A DNA stretch of 64,000 bases from an uncultured Clostridia bacterium (GTDB taxonomy: Bacteria; Bacillota; Clostridia; TANB77; CAG-508). Positions 17,501 through 25,082 of this stretch are shown here, one piece after another. The notes under the pieces are model-generated. The model was not told the origin of the DNA. It saw only the letters and a list, made by a program, of their open reading frames with translations, and did no database searches. Position 1 is the first letter of the stretch. Each line of letters starts with the position of its first letter. The stretch covers positions 1 through 64,000 of the forward strand of contig CAKPJC010000004.1 of assembly GCA_934162535.1 (NCBI GenBank), read 5' to 3'. The translations under genes were made by a program, and so were the position numbers.

Positions 17501-19137
17501 TTAATTGTTGCTTCTGGCACAACAGTATATCCAAATGTAACATTTGGTAATGTAACATTATCAACACTTAAACCTGTTTCTTTAGCAAGTTTAATATATT
17601 GTGGTTGACTAGTACTTGTATCAGTTTTAACATCCATAACTAATGTTGCTTTATCTTCTAGTTCAATTACTTTATTAGCTTCAGTATAATATAATTTTGT
17701 ATCATTTGGCATTACTTCTTCAATTCTTTTTTTACCTAAAATATTAAATCCTAGTATAACACCTCGACCTTTTACCATAAGTGTTTCAAAATTGAAGTTT
17801 GCTTTCATATTAGTTTTATCAGATGAAGTGAAATGAAATATTCCACCATCTACATCTTCAACTTCAAAAATACCTTTTTTAACATTAACATTTAAAGTAA
17901 TATTTTGCTCTATAGGCTCTGAATCAGTGAATACATCAAATATATATTCATCCCATGAACCTGTTCCAGTAACGGCATAAGTTCCCCCATCAATATTAAG
18001 CCCATAAGTCTTTGGTAAATTTTTTAATTCTTCAGCCATATCTAAAGTAGATAGTCTTATTCTACCATTAAATCCTACTCCAGTTATTTTACCACTATTA
18101 CCAAAGCCACTATCTTTAATAGTTAGATTGCTTCTAAAATTATAATTGTTTTCATCTTTATAACCATAATAGAATGTTAAATGGTTTTCTGTTACATCTA
18201 GAGTATTACCTGCTAAATCTAGAGTAACGTTACCTAAAACATAAAATTCTAAAGGTGCTGTTAACTTAATATTACCACCTAATTTAATAATAGTGTCTTT
18301 GCTATTATTAATTTGATTAGCTGCATGTATTAATTCAGCTTCTGTTGTAGCAGTTAATGTTTGAACTTCTTTTTTCTTAACTGTAATTGGACCCCAATAA
18401 GCATTTATCGTACCAAGTTTATCAGCTCTATTTGCTATTTTAGTTCCTTCTCTATCATGATACTCAATAATAGAATCAGCATCAATTACCTCATCAACAG
18501 TTAAAGTAGAACTCTTTATCAAATATGTTTCTACACGACCTTTTTTATTATCTTTAGTAACATTTGAAAATTTTATTGTTTTATATGCTCTAGTATCTGC
18601 TATTTCATAAAATCCAGTAACTTTTAGATTTTTAAAAACTACATTATTAAATCTGTAATCACCAGCTGTTTGCCAAAAACTTTCTAAATCTTTTATATAT
18701 TCAACATCTATACCATCCATTTCAAAATTAACAGTATGTTCAGCCTGCGTAATTTCGTTGTAGATTGGTGTGTAGCCAGTATTAGATAAAAGATTAAGTT
18801 TTGCTCTTTTAGAACTATCTGAATTAATGAATTTTAAGTCTAGACTATTTTCATAAATTAGTTTAAACCTACAATGTTCTGGCACAGTTAATGTAAAACC
18901 ATTAAAATCCAAAGTTTTAGACATTTCAAGAGAGAAAGTTGTATCAAAATCTTCTCTTAATGTAATGTCACTAGTAAGTCTAACTACATCAGTTACATTA
19001 TCATTCATTTTATCAGTTAAATCTGAATAATTATTAACTTCTGCAGTTGTTGTTGCATTTACATTAGTAGCTCCAATTAGTAAAAAACTAACTAGCATTA
19101 ATAATATTGCCACTAAATATTTTGTTTTATTTTTCAT
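14536..19137 (-). CDS. Large sortase-anchored repetitive surface protein
   Basis: 1533 residues from the ATG at 19137, which follows AAAGGAGAAGGG; an earlier in-frame codon (10 residues) precedes the ribosome site and is unlikely. It has a signal peptide (MKNKTKYLVAILLMLVSFLL, cleavage after VNA), then a region with beta-helix-like segments (to about 460). Next come several Ig-like, MBG-type repeats of about 75-85 residues (motifs GTYTVTYKV, TYDGTPKKPTG, YTATVTLKV) and two 'bacterial repeat' modules (NTGYMIDKVLVNG, NTGYKLVKVLVND). It ends in an Asn-rich spacer, NPKTGD, a membrane helix and KKKKMN. NPKTG departs from the classic LPXTG but fits the sortase pattern. Likely adhesin; ligand unknown. 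Confidence 0.88.
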   Translation of the reverse strand: MKNKTKYLVAILLMLVSFLLIGATNVNATTTAEVNNYSDLTDKMNDNVTDVVRLTSDITLREDFDTTFSLEMSKTLDFNGFTLTVPEHCRFKLIYENSLDLKFINSDSSKRAKLNLLSNTGYTPIYNEITQAEHTVNFEMDGIDVEYIKDLESFWQTAGDYRFNNVVFKNLKVTGFYEIADTRAYKTIKFSNVTKDNKKGRVETYLIKSSTLTVDEVIDADSIIEYHDREGTKIANRADKLGTINAYWGPITVKKKEVQTLTATTEAELIHAANQINNSKDTIIKLGGNIKLTAPLEFYVLGNVTLDLAGNTLDVTENHLTFYYGYKDENNYNFRSNLTIKDSGFGNSGKITGVGFNGRIRLSTLDMAEELKNLPKTYGLNIDGGTYAVTGTGSWDEYIFDVFTDSEPIEQNITLNVNVKKGIFEVEDVDGGIFHFTSSDKTNMKANFNFETLMVKGRGVILGFNILGKKRIEEVMPNDTKLYYTEANKVIELEDKATLVMDVKTDTSTSQPQYIKLAKETGLSVDNVTLPNVTFGYTVVPEATINIANIGAAELKITNVTVSDNEKFEIIGDTQPTIGIGAINNDFKIKAKSGLSAGTYTPTITVTDENGKTYTATVTLKVEPKQLTGLGISGLDSTWVYGTTKTPTATGVEGLTPDDYEITYSKKGDSENYVNIGNKLPTLVGKYKATLSVKNPNYTASDASVNFEITPINTELKVKSYDESFTYDGSEHTKNAYDVLWANNASPVTDNKLPNGDKVTAEITGKVRDVKDTALENNTIEKITITNAEGVDVTNCYSNKVKAAGKLTVNPITTPIVVTAGSDTKVYDGAELTKNTYTNTDGVLLPGDMLEATITGSQKFVGSSNNTVSNVKVMRNGEDITSNYTMGTHANGVLEVTSADQPLAIADQYVKVNGSISKGYLEQSVTGNVGNIDFTIKSGTALTYDATNEEYVAGATAGDVVMTVTAAKMDLGGDNTPEWKETTKDFTVHVVNKTDVNISGLPNNETFTYDGTPKKPTGTISVNAGTVNVSDLEVKYQGTGTTSYNSATAPTNAGTYTVTYKVPDTNTNYTGTFSVAFTIKKAELNKVTLVKDTFEYTGDEIVSQESNFDSNKMNFSGDIKATNVGNYSITVSLKDKDNYEWKDGTTTDLVLNWSITQAKPDYTVPTGLTSVKGKVLSDVTLPTGFTWNAPATVLTVGKTKYKATFTPVDTTNYKTITDIDIEVNVKNTFDVITSVPGGNGTITPSKIDVIEGSKVKITFTPNTGYMIDKVLVNGIEKTATGNEIEITVDEEKTVEVSYKKIPFTITVEEVTGATVDPDGLVTVSYGDNKDFTITANTGYKLVKVLVNDVEKALDGNTLKLKNITSNMKIKVVVEKIEYKVIEGAEQTYTITEDTEARFRIDADYSLFNNKVYVDNVLVDSSNYTSKSGSTIIVLNKDYVDTLAVGEHTLKVAFADGGEAETTFTIARKVENNNNNENNNENNIPSKPENKEEMKDNSLNPKTGDNIMLYVAIAGMSIIGLGATIIVAKKKKMN

Positions 19138-19185
19138 AAAACCCTTCTCCTTTCTCAAACAAAACATTTTCTGTTTTATTTAACT

Positions 19186-19244
19186 CTAACACTATGTAAC
19201 ACCACCCTGTATTTGTTGTTATTTGCACAGGTGGAAAGTGTTAG
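19186..19244 (-). promoter_or_regulatory. Nested hairpin in the adhesin 5' leader
   Basis: In the minus-strand leader, CTAACACT pairs with AGTGTTAG (outer, 19237-19244 / 19186-19193). CCACCTGT pairs with ACAGGGTGG (inner, 19227-19234 / 19202-19210, one bulged G) around a 16-base A-rich loop. It is far more G+C rich than its surroundings and lies about 50 bases before the start codon. It does not match a riboswitch I know. Confidence 0.5.
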
Positions 19245-19520
19245 TATTGTATCTTCATTAGATACATTTACATTAAAATCTTTTTTACTTCTTTGTTTTC
19301 TTTATTGTTCTTAGCCCATACTATTATGCGTAGACTTGAATAGATAAGAAGTATTAAAAAGATTAATTGCATTATTCTTATTATGAATAATGTCTTTTTG
19401 CTTTTTTGCTTTTTTGCTTTTCTTTTCTACTCATTTTTTATTAACTCATCTATTCACCACCCATCAACTTTACTTTTCCATATAATCTTATATCATATTT
19501 TGGCATAAATTACTATTGTA

Positions 19521-19580
19521 CTTTTGGTGCAAATTTTTATTAAATTTTGCACTAAAAGTGCAATAACGCCAAAAGTTATT
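19521..19580. promoter_or_regulatory. Operator-like palindromes upstream of the response regulator
   Basis: A perfect palindrome TTGCACT-AAA-AGTGCAA (19547-19563) is joined by a third half-site GGTGCAA at 19526-19532; together the outer two form a 13-bp inverted repeat (19521-19533, 19546-19558). A second small hairpin AATAAC/GTTATT follows (19562-19580). They lie just upstream of the response-regulator promoter (TACAAT near 19602). The rest of 19245-19520 is AT-rich with a (CTTTTTTG)-like pyrimidine run near 19395-19425 and nothing coding. Confidence 0.45.
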
Positions 19581-19642
19581 TATTTTTTCACTTTTTTATG
19601 ATACAATATATTTTGATATGAGTAAGTTAGGAGGTTTCTGTT

Positions 19643-20278
19643 TTGTATAATATTATTGTAATTGATGACCATAAAATGTTAAGAGAAATGATTTCTGAAA
19701 CATTAAATACAAGAGGTTTTAATGTTATCGCTTCTAGTGGAGATGCAAAAGACTCTGTATCTTTATGTGAAAAATTTAAACCTGACTTAATTTTAATGGA
19801 TATTTGTACTGAAAACAATTCAAGTGGATTAGCTTATTCAAAAATAATAAAAGAGAACTTTCCAAGTGTGAAAATTATTCTTATGACTGGTGTGCCAGAT
19901 TTAACATTTATAGACAATGCAAAAGCTAATAATGTTGATAGCTTTATTTATAAAAATATTAGTAGTAATTCTCTTATAACTACTATCCAAAATACTATTG
20001 ATGGCTATTCTTTGTATCCAAGTTCTAATAGTCCTAAATCCAATATTCCTGATGTTTTAAAGGATCTAACAGATACTGAATTAAGTATTCTAACTGAGTA
20101 TTGTAAAACATTAGATAGAGATGAAGTTGTAAAAAAACTTGGAATATCTGTAAGAACATTAAAATCACATATTTCATCTATTTATGAAAAAACTGGTTAT
20201 AATAATTTAGCAAAACTTGCAATATATTGTGTGGGTAATGGTTTAATAGTTCCAAACCTTGAAACCCCGAATGAGTAA
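19643..20278 (+). CDS. LuxR/NarL-family response regulator
   Basis: 211 residues. The receiver domain (1-120) has the acidic pair DDH near 8-10, phospho-acceptor Asp in LILMDICTEN near 53, Thr in ILMTGVPD near 84 and Lys in SFIYKNISS near 106. A LuxR helix-turn-helix covers about 145-205 (LTDTELSILTEYC, then KKLGISVRTLKSHISSIYEK). It starts with TTG, 8 bases after a perfect AGGAGG. It is convergent with two membrane kinases, sharing a terminator, and divergent from the adhesin, which it may control. Confidence 0.92.
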   Translation: MYNIIVIDDHKMLREMISETLNTRGFNVIASSGDAKDSVSLCEKFKPDLILMDICTENNSSGLAYSKIIKENFPSVKIILMTGVPDLTFIDNAKANNVDSFIYKNISSNSLITTIQNTIDGYSLYPSSNSPKSNIPDVLKDLTDTELSILTEYCKTLDRDEVVKKLGISVRTLKSHISSIYEKTGYNNLAKLAIYCVGNGLIVPNLETPNE

Positions 20279-20281
20279 AAA

Positions 20282-20312
20282 AATAACTGCTATTTCAATG
20301 TTAGCAGTTATT
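20282..20312. terminator. Shared terminator of response regulator and kinase
   Basis: 11-bp perfect arms (20282-20292, 20302-20312) followed by T on the plus strand. It overlaps the last codons of the kinase on the other strand. Confidence 0.8.
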
Positions 20313-21440
20313 TTTTATTGATATATTTACCGAAAACTCTGGAACTGTTGAAATATAGAACATTCCTCCTAGTTTTTTTACTTTTCTTCTCATATCTTTT
20401 ATTCCCTGATTTTCTGTAATAAATTCATTTGGCTTTCTACCATCATTTGTTATTATCATATATGTTTCTTCTAGTGTTTCTTTTATATTCACAAATACTT
20501 TTGAACTCCCTGCGTGTCTTATTGCATTTGTAGTTGCCTCTCTTATTATTTCAAAGAACACTTTTGCAGTTTCTTTATTTTGTGGTAGTTTTCCATCTAT
20601 AATAATGTCTGTTCCATTTTTCTTGTGTATTTTTATTAAATTTTCTAGGTTTGCATTTGTGTCATCTGTATCTTCAATATCTATGAACATTTTTTGTATC
20701 ATAAATTTTATTTCTTCAAAATTTTCTTGGGTTATATTTTCTTTATTTAAATATTGTTGCAGTATGGAAAGATTTTGTCCTAATATATCGTGATATTTAT
20801 TTTTTAGTTTTAGCAGATTCTTTTCCTTTTCTAATTTTTCTATATTGTCAATACTTAATAATATTTTTTTATTATTCTCTTTTAACTTTTTATTTTGCCC
20901 ATTTAACTTTTGATGTAATTTATATTCTTCTGTTATATCAAATTTAATTATTTCATTATTATTTATCACAAATACATAATATTTATCTTCTACTTTTACA
21001 CAATAATTTTTATCTAACTGGTCTATACTTTGTCTTATTATATTTGTTATATAGTCTTTTTTTATGTTTAATTTATTTAATATTTCGTACATTTTATTGT
21101 TTATTAATTTTGCTCTCTTACCTTTTAATACTAAAATTCCAAACTCACATTCATCTATAACTTTTTTTATTGAGAAATCTGTAATAGTTTCTTTTTTGTA
21201 ATATCTAAAATACATATATATAAGTGAAATAATTTCGTATATTATGCCTAGCAATGCAATTATAAATAAGCTATTTCTTGATATGCTTTCTTGCATAAAC
21301 AATGCTATAAGTATTGTTATAGAAACAATATATTCTAGTACATAATCTGTTATATTTTTATTTATTATTCCTTTTTTTAGTATGATTTTTAGAATCTGGC
21401 ATACTAACAAAAGACACAATATTCCTATAATTGCTACCAT
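20301..21440 (-). CDS. Membrane histidine kinase (HisKA_3/NarX class)
   Basis: 379 residues. Four N-terminal membrane helices lie in about 1-80, then a PAS-like region (90-175) and a coiled coil (175-215). The phospho-acceptor His is in LKNKYHDILGQNLS near 218-230. The ATPase N-box EIIREATTNAIRHAGSSKV is near 290 and G-box-like MIITNDGRKPN, ENQGIKDMRRKV near 320-350. This kinase class pairs with LuxR-type regulators such as the convergent neighbour. It follows the second kinase-like gene by 4 bases. Confidence 0.88.
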   Translation of the reverse strand: MVAIIGILCLLLVCQILKIILKKGIINKNITDYVLEYIVSITILIALFMQESISRNSLFIIALLGIIYEIISLIYMYFRYYKKETITDFSIKKVIDECEFGILVLKGKRAKLINNKMYEILNKLNIKKDYITNIIRQSIDQLDKNYCVKVEDKYYVFVINNNEIIKFDITEEYKLHQKLNGQNKKLKENNKKILLSIDNIEKLEKEKNLLKLKNKYHDILGQNLSILQQYLNKENITQENFEEIKFMIQKMFIDIEDTDDTNANLENLIKIHKKNGTDIIIDGKLPQNKETAKVFFEIIREATTNAIRHAGSSKVFVNIKETLEETYMIITNDGRKPNEFITENQGIKDMRRKVKKLGGMFYISTVPEFSVNISIKNNC

Positions 21441-21444
21441 AATA

Positions 21445-22953
21445 CTAATTTTCTCCTCTTAAAATTTTCAATTTTATAGTCGTTCCATCTTCATCTACTA
21501 TTTGCTCAATTTTTAATAATTTTTCTAATTGTAATTTTTCTATTTCTTTTTTGAAGTTCTTATGTTTGCTATCAAATAAATATTTTATTTCTGTATATGA
21601 ATTGTTTACTTGTATATATAGAATAAAATTAGTTTCTCTAAATTTCATTACTGTTTCAAATATGATCTCATAAATATTTGCTGTTTCTCCACTACTTATC
21701 TCAAAATTATTTGTTTTCAAAACTCCATTTATTCCTAGTGCTTGTGCTTCTATTAACATTTCATTTATGATTATTTCTAGTCTTTTGTTATCATATTTTT
21801 CTTTGTTATAGCTTGATATTACTAAACTACTCATTCTTTTACAATAATTTAGTAGTAGTTTTATATTTTGCATTTTATCTATGTCTGTTATCTTCATTTC
21901 TTTTATTAGTTCATTTATTAAGTATCTTTTCTGTTCTATCTTTTCATCTAGTAGCTCTATGATTTCGCTTTTTAATTTTGTTTCATATATTTCTGTTGCA
22001 ATCTTTCTTTGTTTTTGTAATATTGTTTCTTGTTCTATAAGCTCTTGTTGTATTAATTTCAATTCTTTTTCATATTCATTTATTTTACTAAAATCTTTTT
22101 CTTCTATTGAATAGCCACCATTTATAGCCTTAACATTTTTTACAATATTGTTATCTTTATATGTATTTTTTACCTTGTTATCTTTTATATCATTTATTAT
22201 ATTTTCTTTTAGATTTATGGAATGATTTGTTGCAATTCTAGTTTTTCCGTCTTGTGATATGATTTCTAATGGCAAATTTGAATTTTTAAATATCTTCTTA
22301 TATCTAAAATTATTTGGTATTAAATTAAAGTCAAGCATCATTTCTAATCCTACACAAAATAATGTTCCTATTATTACCGACATATTTGTTTTTCTTATTA
22401 CTGGAACATTTTTTATATATAAAAATGTATATACTAAACCAATTAAAATAATTATTGATATTGAAATTATGTTTTTGCACCCTTTGTTTTTGCTTGATTT
22501 TATTAGATTTATTATTGCTACTACTATTAAACATAGAATCCAAGCAACTATTATAAAATACCCTATGTTATGATTATAATCATTTATATTGCTTTTTATT
22601 TTGAACACAATATTGTGCATGCTATTTGTAATTACTAATAAGAATAGTATTGTTGATATAATTATTGTGGCAATTCTTCTTTTTTTATTCTTACTGTTTA
22701 TTAAATAACTACTACAATTATAATAAAATGTTGGAATCATCAATAGTGGTATATAATACAAATACCACAATATTTCTGTTGCATACCCTGTTGTATATGT
22801 TTTAAGCATTCTTACTACCATCCAAAATCCTAATAGCACACCTATTGATAATACATATTTTTTTAGTGTTTTATCAAATATTCTTATATATAATAGTGTT
22901 ATCCATATTGTATATATTGCTAATGCTAATATGGTTTGTTGAGTCTGTGTCAT
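21445..22953 (-). CDS. Seven-helix membrane sensor with degenerate kinase-like C-terminus
   Basis: 502 residues. Seven or eight membrane helices fill 1-220 (7TM sensor-kinase type N-terminus), then a PAS-like link (230-290) and a long coiled coil (290-350). The C-terminus has the layout of an ATPase domain (SGETANIYEIIFETVMKF near 425), but the N-box Asn and the glycine boxes are not recognisable and no phospho-acceptor His motif stands out. It may be a non-catalytic sensor that acts on the adjacent kinase. First gene of the two-gene operon. Confidence 0.7.
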   Translation of the reverse strand: MTQTQQTILALAIYTIWITLLYIRIFDKTLKKYVLSIGVLLGFWMVVRMLKTYTTGYATEILWYLYYIPLLMIPTFYYNCSSYLINSKNKKRRIATIIISTILFLLVITNSMHNIVFKIKSNINDYNHNIGYFIIVAWILCLIVVAIINLIKSSKNKGCKNIISISIIILIGLVYTFLYIKNVPVIRKTNMSVIIGTLFCVGLEMMLDFNLIPNNFRYKKIFKNSNLPLEIISQDGKTRIATNHSINLKENIINDIKDNKVKNTYKDNNIVKNVKAINGGYSIEEKDFSKINEYEKELKLIQQELIEQETILQKQRKIATEIYETKLKSEIIELLDEKIEQKRYLINELIKEMKITDIDKMQNIKLLLNYCKRMSSLVISSYNKEKYDNKRLEIIINEMLIEAQALGINGVLKTNNFEISSGETANIYEIIFETVMKFRETNFILYIQVNNSYTEIKYLFDSKHKNFKKEIEKLQLEKLLKIEQIVDEDGTTIKLKILRGEN

Positions 22954-23012
22954 ATTTACCCCTTTTTATTTTTGATTTTTCTATAAATTTTATTTATCTA
23001 TAATATAATAAC

Positions 23013-23041
23013 ATAATAGCAGATTTTTTATTTTTTATCAA
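23013..23041 (-). promoter_or_regulatory. Promoter of the kinase operon
   Basis: Minus-strand TTGATA (23036-23041), 17-base spacer, TATTAT (23013-23018). Confidence 0.6.
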
Positions 23042-23044
23042 CAT

Positions 23045-23073
23045 TTGACTATTTATGTAAATTATAGTATAAT
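23045..23073 (+). promoter_or_regulatory. Promoter of the first high-G+C gene
   Basis: TTGACT (23045-23050), 17-base spacer, TATAAT (23068-23073). Its -35 is 3 bases from the divergent -35 of the kinase operon. Confidence 0.75.
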
Positions 23074-23109
23074 AAAAATATACTATGTCAGAATGGCATA
23101 TATTATTAC

Positions 23110-23127
23110 TTTCCAATGTATTGGAAA
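23110..23127. promoter_or_regulatory. 18-bp palindrome in the leader of the high-G+C gene
   Basis: TTTCCAAT-GT-ATTGGAAA is a perfect inverted repeat with a 2-base centre, too tight for a good RNA hairpin and typical of a dimeric repressor site. A related TTCCAATTGGTGGAA overlaps the aspS promoter. Confidence 0.4.
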
Positions 23128-23152
23128 AGCAAATGAAAGGAAGGACAACGTC

Positions 23153-23476
23153 ATGTTGAAGACTACTTATGAGGACGTCCAGACCATCGTGCACTACATG
23201 TGGCCCGATGAACAATTCACCACGCTAATGCTTCAGGAGATGAAGGACTTCATCAACGCTAGGCACAGCGCGATAGGCTGCTGTGTGATCCATCGCCTGT
23301 CAAAGAGTTACAGGGAGTTTGCATCCAAATTTGGGATGCCAGCCGTAACCAGCCACCAGGAGCTCATCATCTGTCAAGATGGTACAGTTCTGTACACTTC
23401 GCACTCGTTCCTTAAGGGGACACGCAAAGTGCACAAGATTGCATCAGCCAATGAAGTGCAGGTTATAAAAAACTAA
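23153..23476 (+). CDS. 107-residue protein with foreign base composition
   Basis: Start chosen at the ATG after AAAGGAAGGA; earlier in-frame ATGs lie in or before the -10 region. Mixed alpha/beta, cytosolic, with HSAIGCCVIHRLSKSYREFA and ELIICQDGTVLYTSHS as possible strands. No family recognised. Codons such as ATC, GTC, CTG, CGC, CAC and AAG dominate, and G+C is near one half by eye while both neighbours are far lower. It is a one-gene unit with its own promoter and a GC-rich terminator, which suggests acquisition as a unit. Confidence 0.75.
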   Translation: MLKTTYEDVQTIVHYMWPDEQFTTLMLQEMKDFINARHSAIGCCVIHRLSKSYREFASKFGMPAVTSHQELIICQDGTVLYTSHSFLKGTRKVHKIASANEVQVIKN

Positions 23477-23483
23477 ACCTTTC

Positions 23484-23508
23484 AAACGGGGCTTTTATAG
23501 CCCCGTTT
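23484..23508. terminator. GC-rich terminator, shared
   Basis: AAACGGGGCT (23484-23493) pairs with AGCCCCGTTT (23499-23508) around a 5-base loop. It ends the high-G+C gene and can also end the convergent lemA operon. Confidence 0.85.
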
Positions 23509-23513
23509 ATATT

Positions 23514-24053
23514 TTACAATTCTGCTTTTATATTTTTTCTAGCATTTCCATCTTCCAATTCAAATAAAGATTCACTCTTAAATCCAAATATCCCTGCTAT
23601 AATGTTATATGGTACTACACTAATTTTCGTATTATAATTTGTAACATCATTATTATATATTCTTCTCGCCGCCTGTAATTGACTCTCTACCTTTTCTAAG
23701 TTTTTTTGTAAATTTAGAAATTGTTCACTTGATTTCAAATCTGAATAATTTTCTGCAACTGCAATTATATTGTTCATCTGTATATTTAATTTTTCGCTGA
23801 CCTTTATATCCTTTGTATTGTTATATATAGTTCTTAAATTAGTTATATTTTCAAATACTTCTTTCTCATATTTCATATACCCTTTAACTGTTTCAATTAA
23901 ATTAGGTATAAGGTCAAATCTTTGTTGACAATATACATCTATACCAGATTTAGCTTGTTTTACTTTCATTTTCAATTTTACTAAAGTGTTATATTGGATA
24001 AAAACTACCAATACTAATAAGACTATAATTCCAATTTCTAATTCAATACTCAT
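23514..24053 (-). CDS. lemA: LemA family membrane protein
   Basis: 179 residues from ATG at 24053, 7 bases after GAGGTGG; an ATG 8 codons earlier overlaps the upstream gene and has no ribosome site. One N-terminal membrane helix (about 6-22) is followed by the long LemA helical bundle with family signatures VDVYCQQRFDLIPNLIETVK-like near 38-57, NYSDLKSSEQFLNLQ near 100, QAARRIYNNDVTNYN near 127 and FGFKSESLFE near 156. The N-terminus faces out in this family. Role unclear; it commonly sits, as here, beside DUF3137. Confidence 0.92.
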   Translation of the reverse strand: MSIELEIGIIVLLVLVVFIQYNTLVKLKMKVKQAKSGIDVYCQQRFDLIPNLIETVKGYMKYEKEVFENITNLRTIYNNTKDIKVSEKLNIQMNNIIAVAENYSDLKSSEQFLNLQKNLEKVESQLQAARRIYNNDVTNYNTKISVVPYNIIAGIFGFKSESLFELEDGNARKNIKAEL

Positions 24054-24069
24054 CTTTAACCACCTCTTT

Positions 24070-25059
24070 TTAATCATATTGTGTTTCGTTTAATAATTTT
24101 GTCATTTTATTTGTTATACTAAAAGTAAAGTCTAGCATTCTATAATATTTATATAAAGTATCTCTATCTAGCGAGAATTTTTTTAGTTTTGCTGTTTCAA
24201 ACATTCCTCCACACCAAAATCTTATATACATACAATTTTCTTTTATTGTTAATTCATAATCCATTCTCATATCATTATGAAATTGTATTAAATCTTGCAT
24301 AATGTCTGCCGTTAGTAATTGCATTGCAATTATTGGATCTGAACCATATACATCAAATATTTCTTCAAATTCTGGGGAATCAAGTTGTATTCTTGGTTGG
24401 TCAGATAGTGAGTTACATGCAAATGTTTTGGTTAATATGTTTTTGTCTATTTTATCTTTTCTTAAATACAATACTGTATTAAATGGTTTTGGTGTTTCCA
24501 CTTTTCCGAACAATCCTATAAACATTGGCACATATATTTCATTTCCATTACCATCAGATTGTTTTCTTTCCGTTAATACTTCTGACATTGAAAATTTACA
24601 ACCGTTTTTTAATGTACCCTGTATTAAATCTTCTGAATGATATCTTTCATATCTTTTAAATTCTGCCTCTCCATATACTATTGAAGATAATCCAATCTGT
24701 GGTATATATTCAAGTTTTTCCTCAAATAATTTTATCATTGTTCCAACTATTTTTGTTTTAAATTCCGTTGTGTATTTCTCTCTTTTATCTTTACGCATAA
24801 TTTTGCCACATATAATTAATGATATAAACATAAAAACTACCACCAACTTATCAACCTCTGTTGTTAGTTTATAAAGACCATAATCTAAAGCTATATTTAT
24901 TATTATGATAATCGTTAAGATAGCCATATTATGCCTATTTTCTGATTGTGCTTCTCTTCTAGCCAATTCCAAGGCGTCTGCATTTTTATTAACTATTGTT
25001 TGATAAATTTGATTGAATTTTTCATCCATTGTCATGTTCATTTCCTCCTCATTTTTCAT
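24070..25059 (-). CDS. DUF3137 membrane protein
   Basis: 329 residues. An N-terminal soluble helix (1-45), two membrane helices (about 45-62 and 68-84), then a large cytosolic DUF3137 domain with VYGEAEFKRYERYHSEDLIQG near 127 and IRFWCGGMFETA near 280. Function unknown; it is the usual partner of LemA, 16 bases downstream. It follows the topoisomerase gene in the same operon. Confidence 0.8.
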   Translation of the reverse strand: MKNEEEMNMTMDEKFNQIYQTIVNKNADALELARREAQSENRHNMAILTIIIIINIALDYGLYKLTTEVDKLVVVFMFISLIICGKIMRKDKREKYTTEFKTKIVGTMIKLFEEKLEYIPQIGLSSIVYGEAEFKRYERYHSEDLIQGTLKNGCKFSMSEVLTERKQSDGNGNEIYVPMFIGLFGKVETPKPFNTVLYLRKDKIDKNILTKTFACNSLSDQPRIQLDSPEFEEIFDVYGSDPIIAMQLLTADIMQDLIQFHNDMRMDYELTIKENCMYIRFWCGGMFETAKLKKFSLDRDTLYKYYRMLDFTFSITNKMTKLLNETQYD

Positions 25060-25082
25060 ATTATATATCTAATGTTTACTGG

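Noticed and set aside
19393..19425. CRISPR-like short repeats
   Set aside because: Only a slippage-type run of CTTTTTTG units, with no spacers or cas genes.
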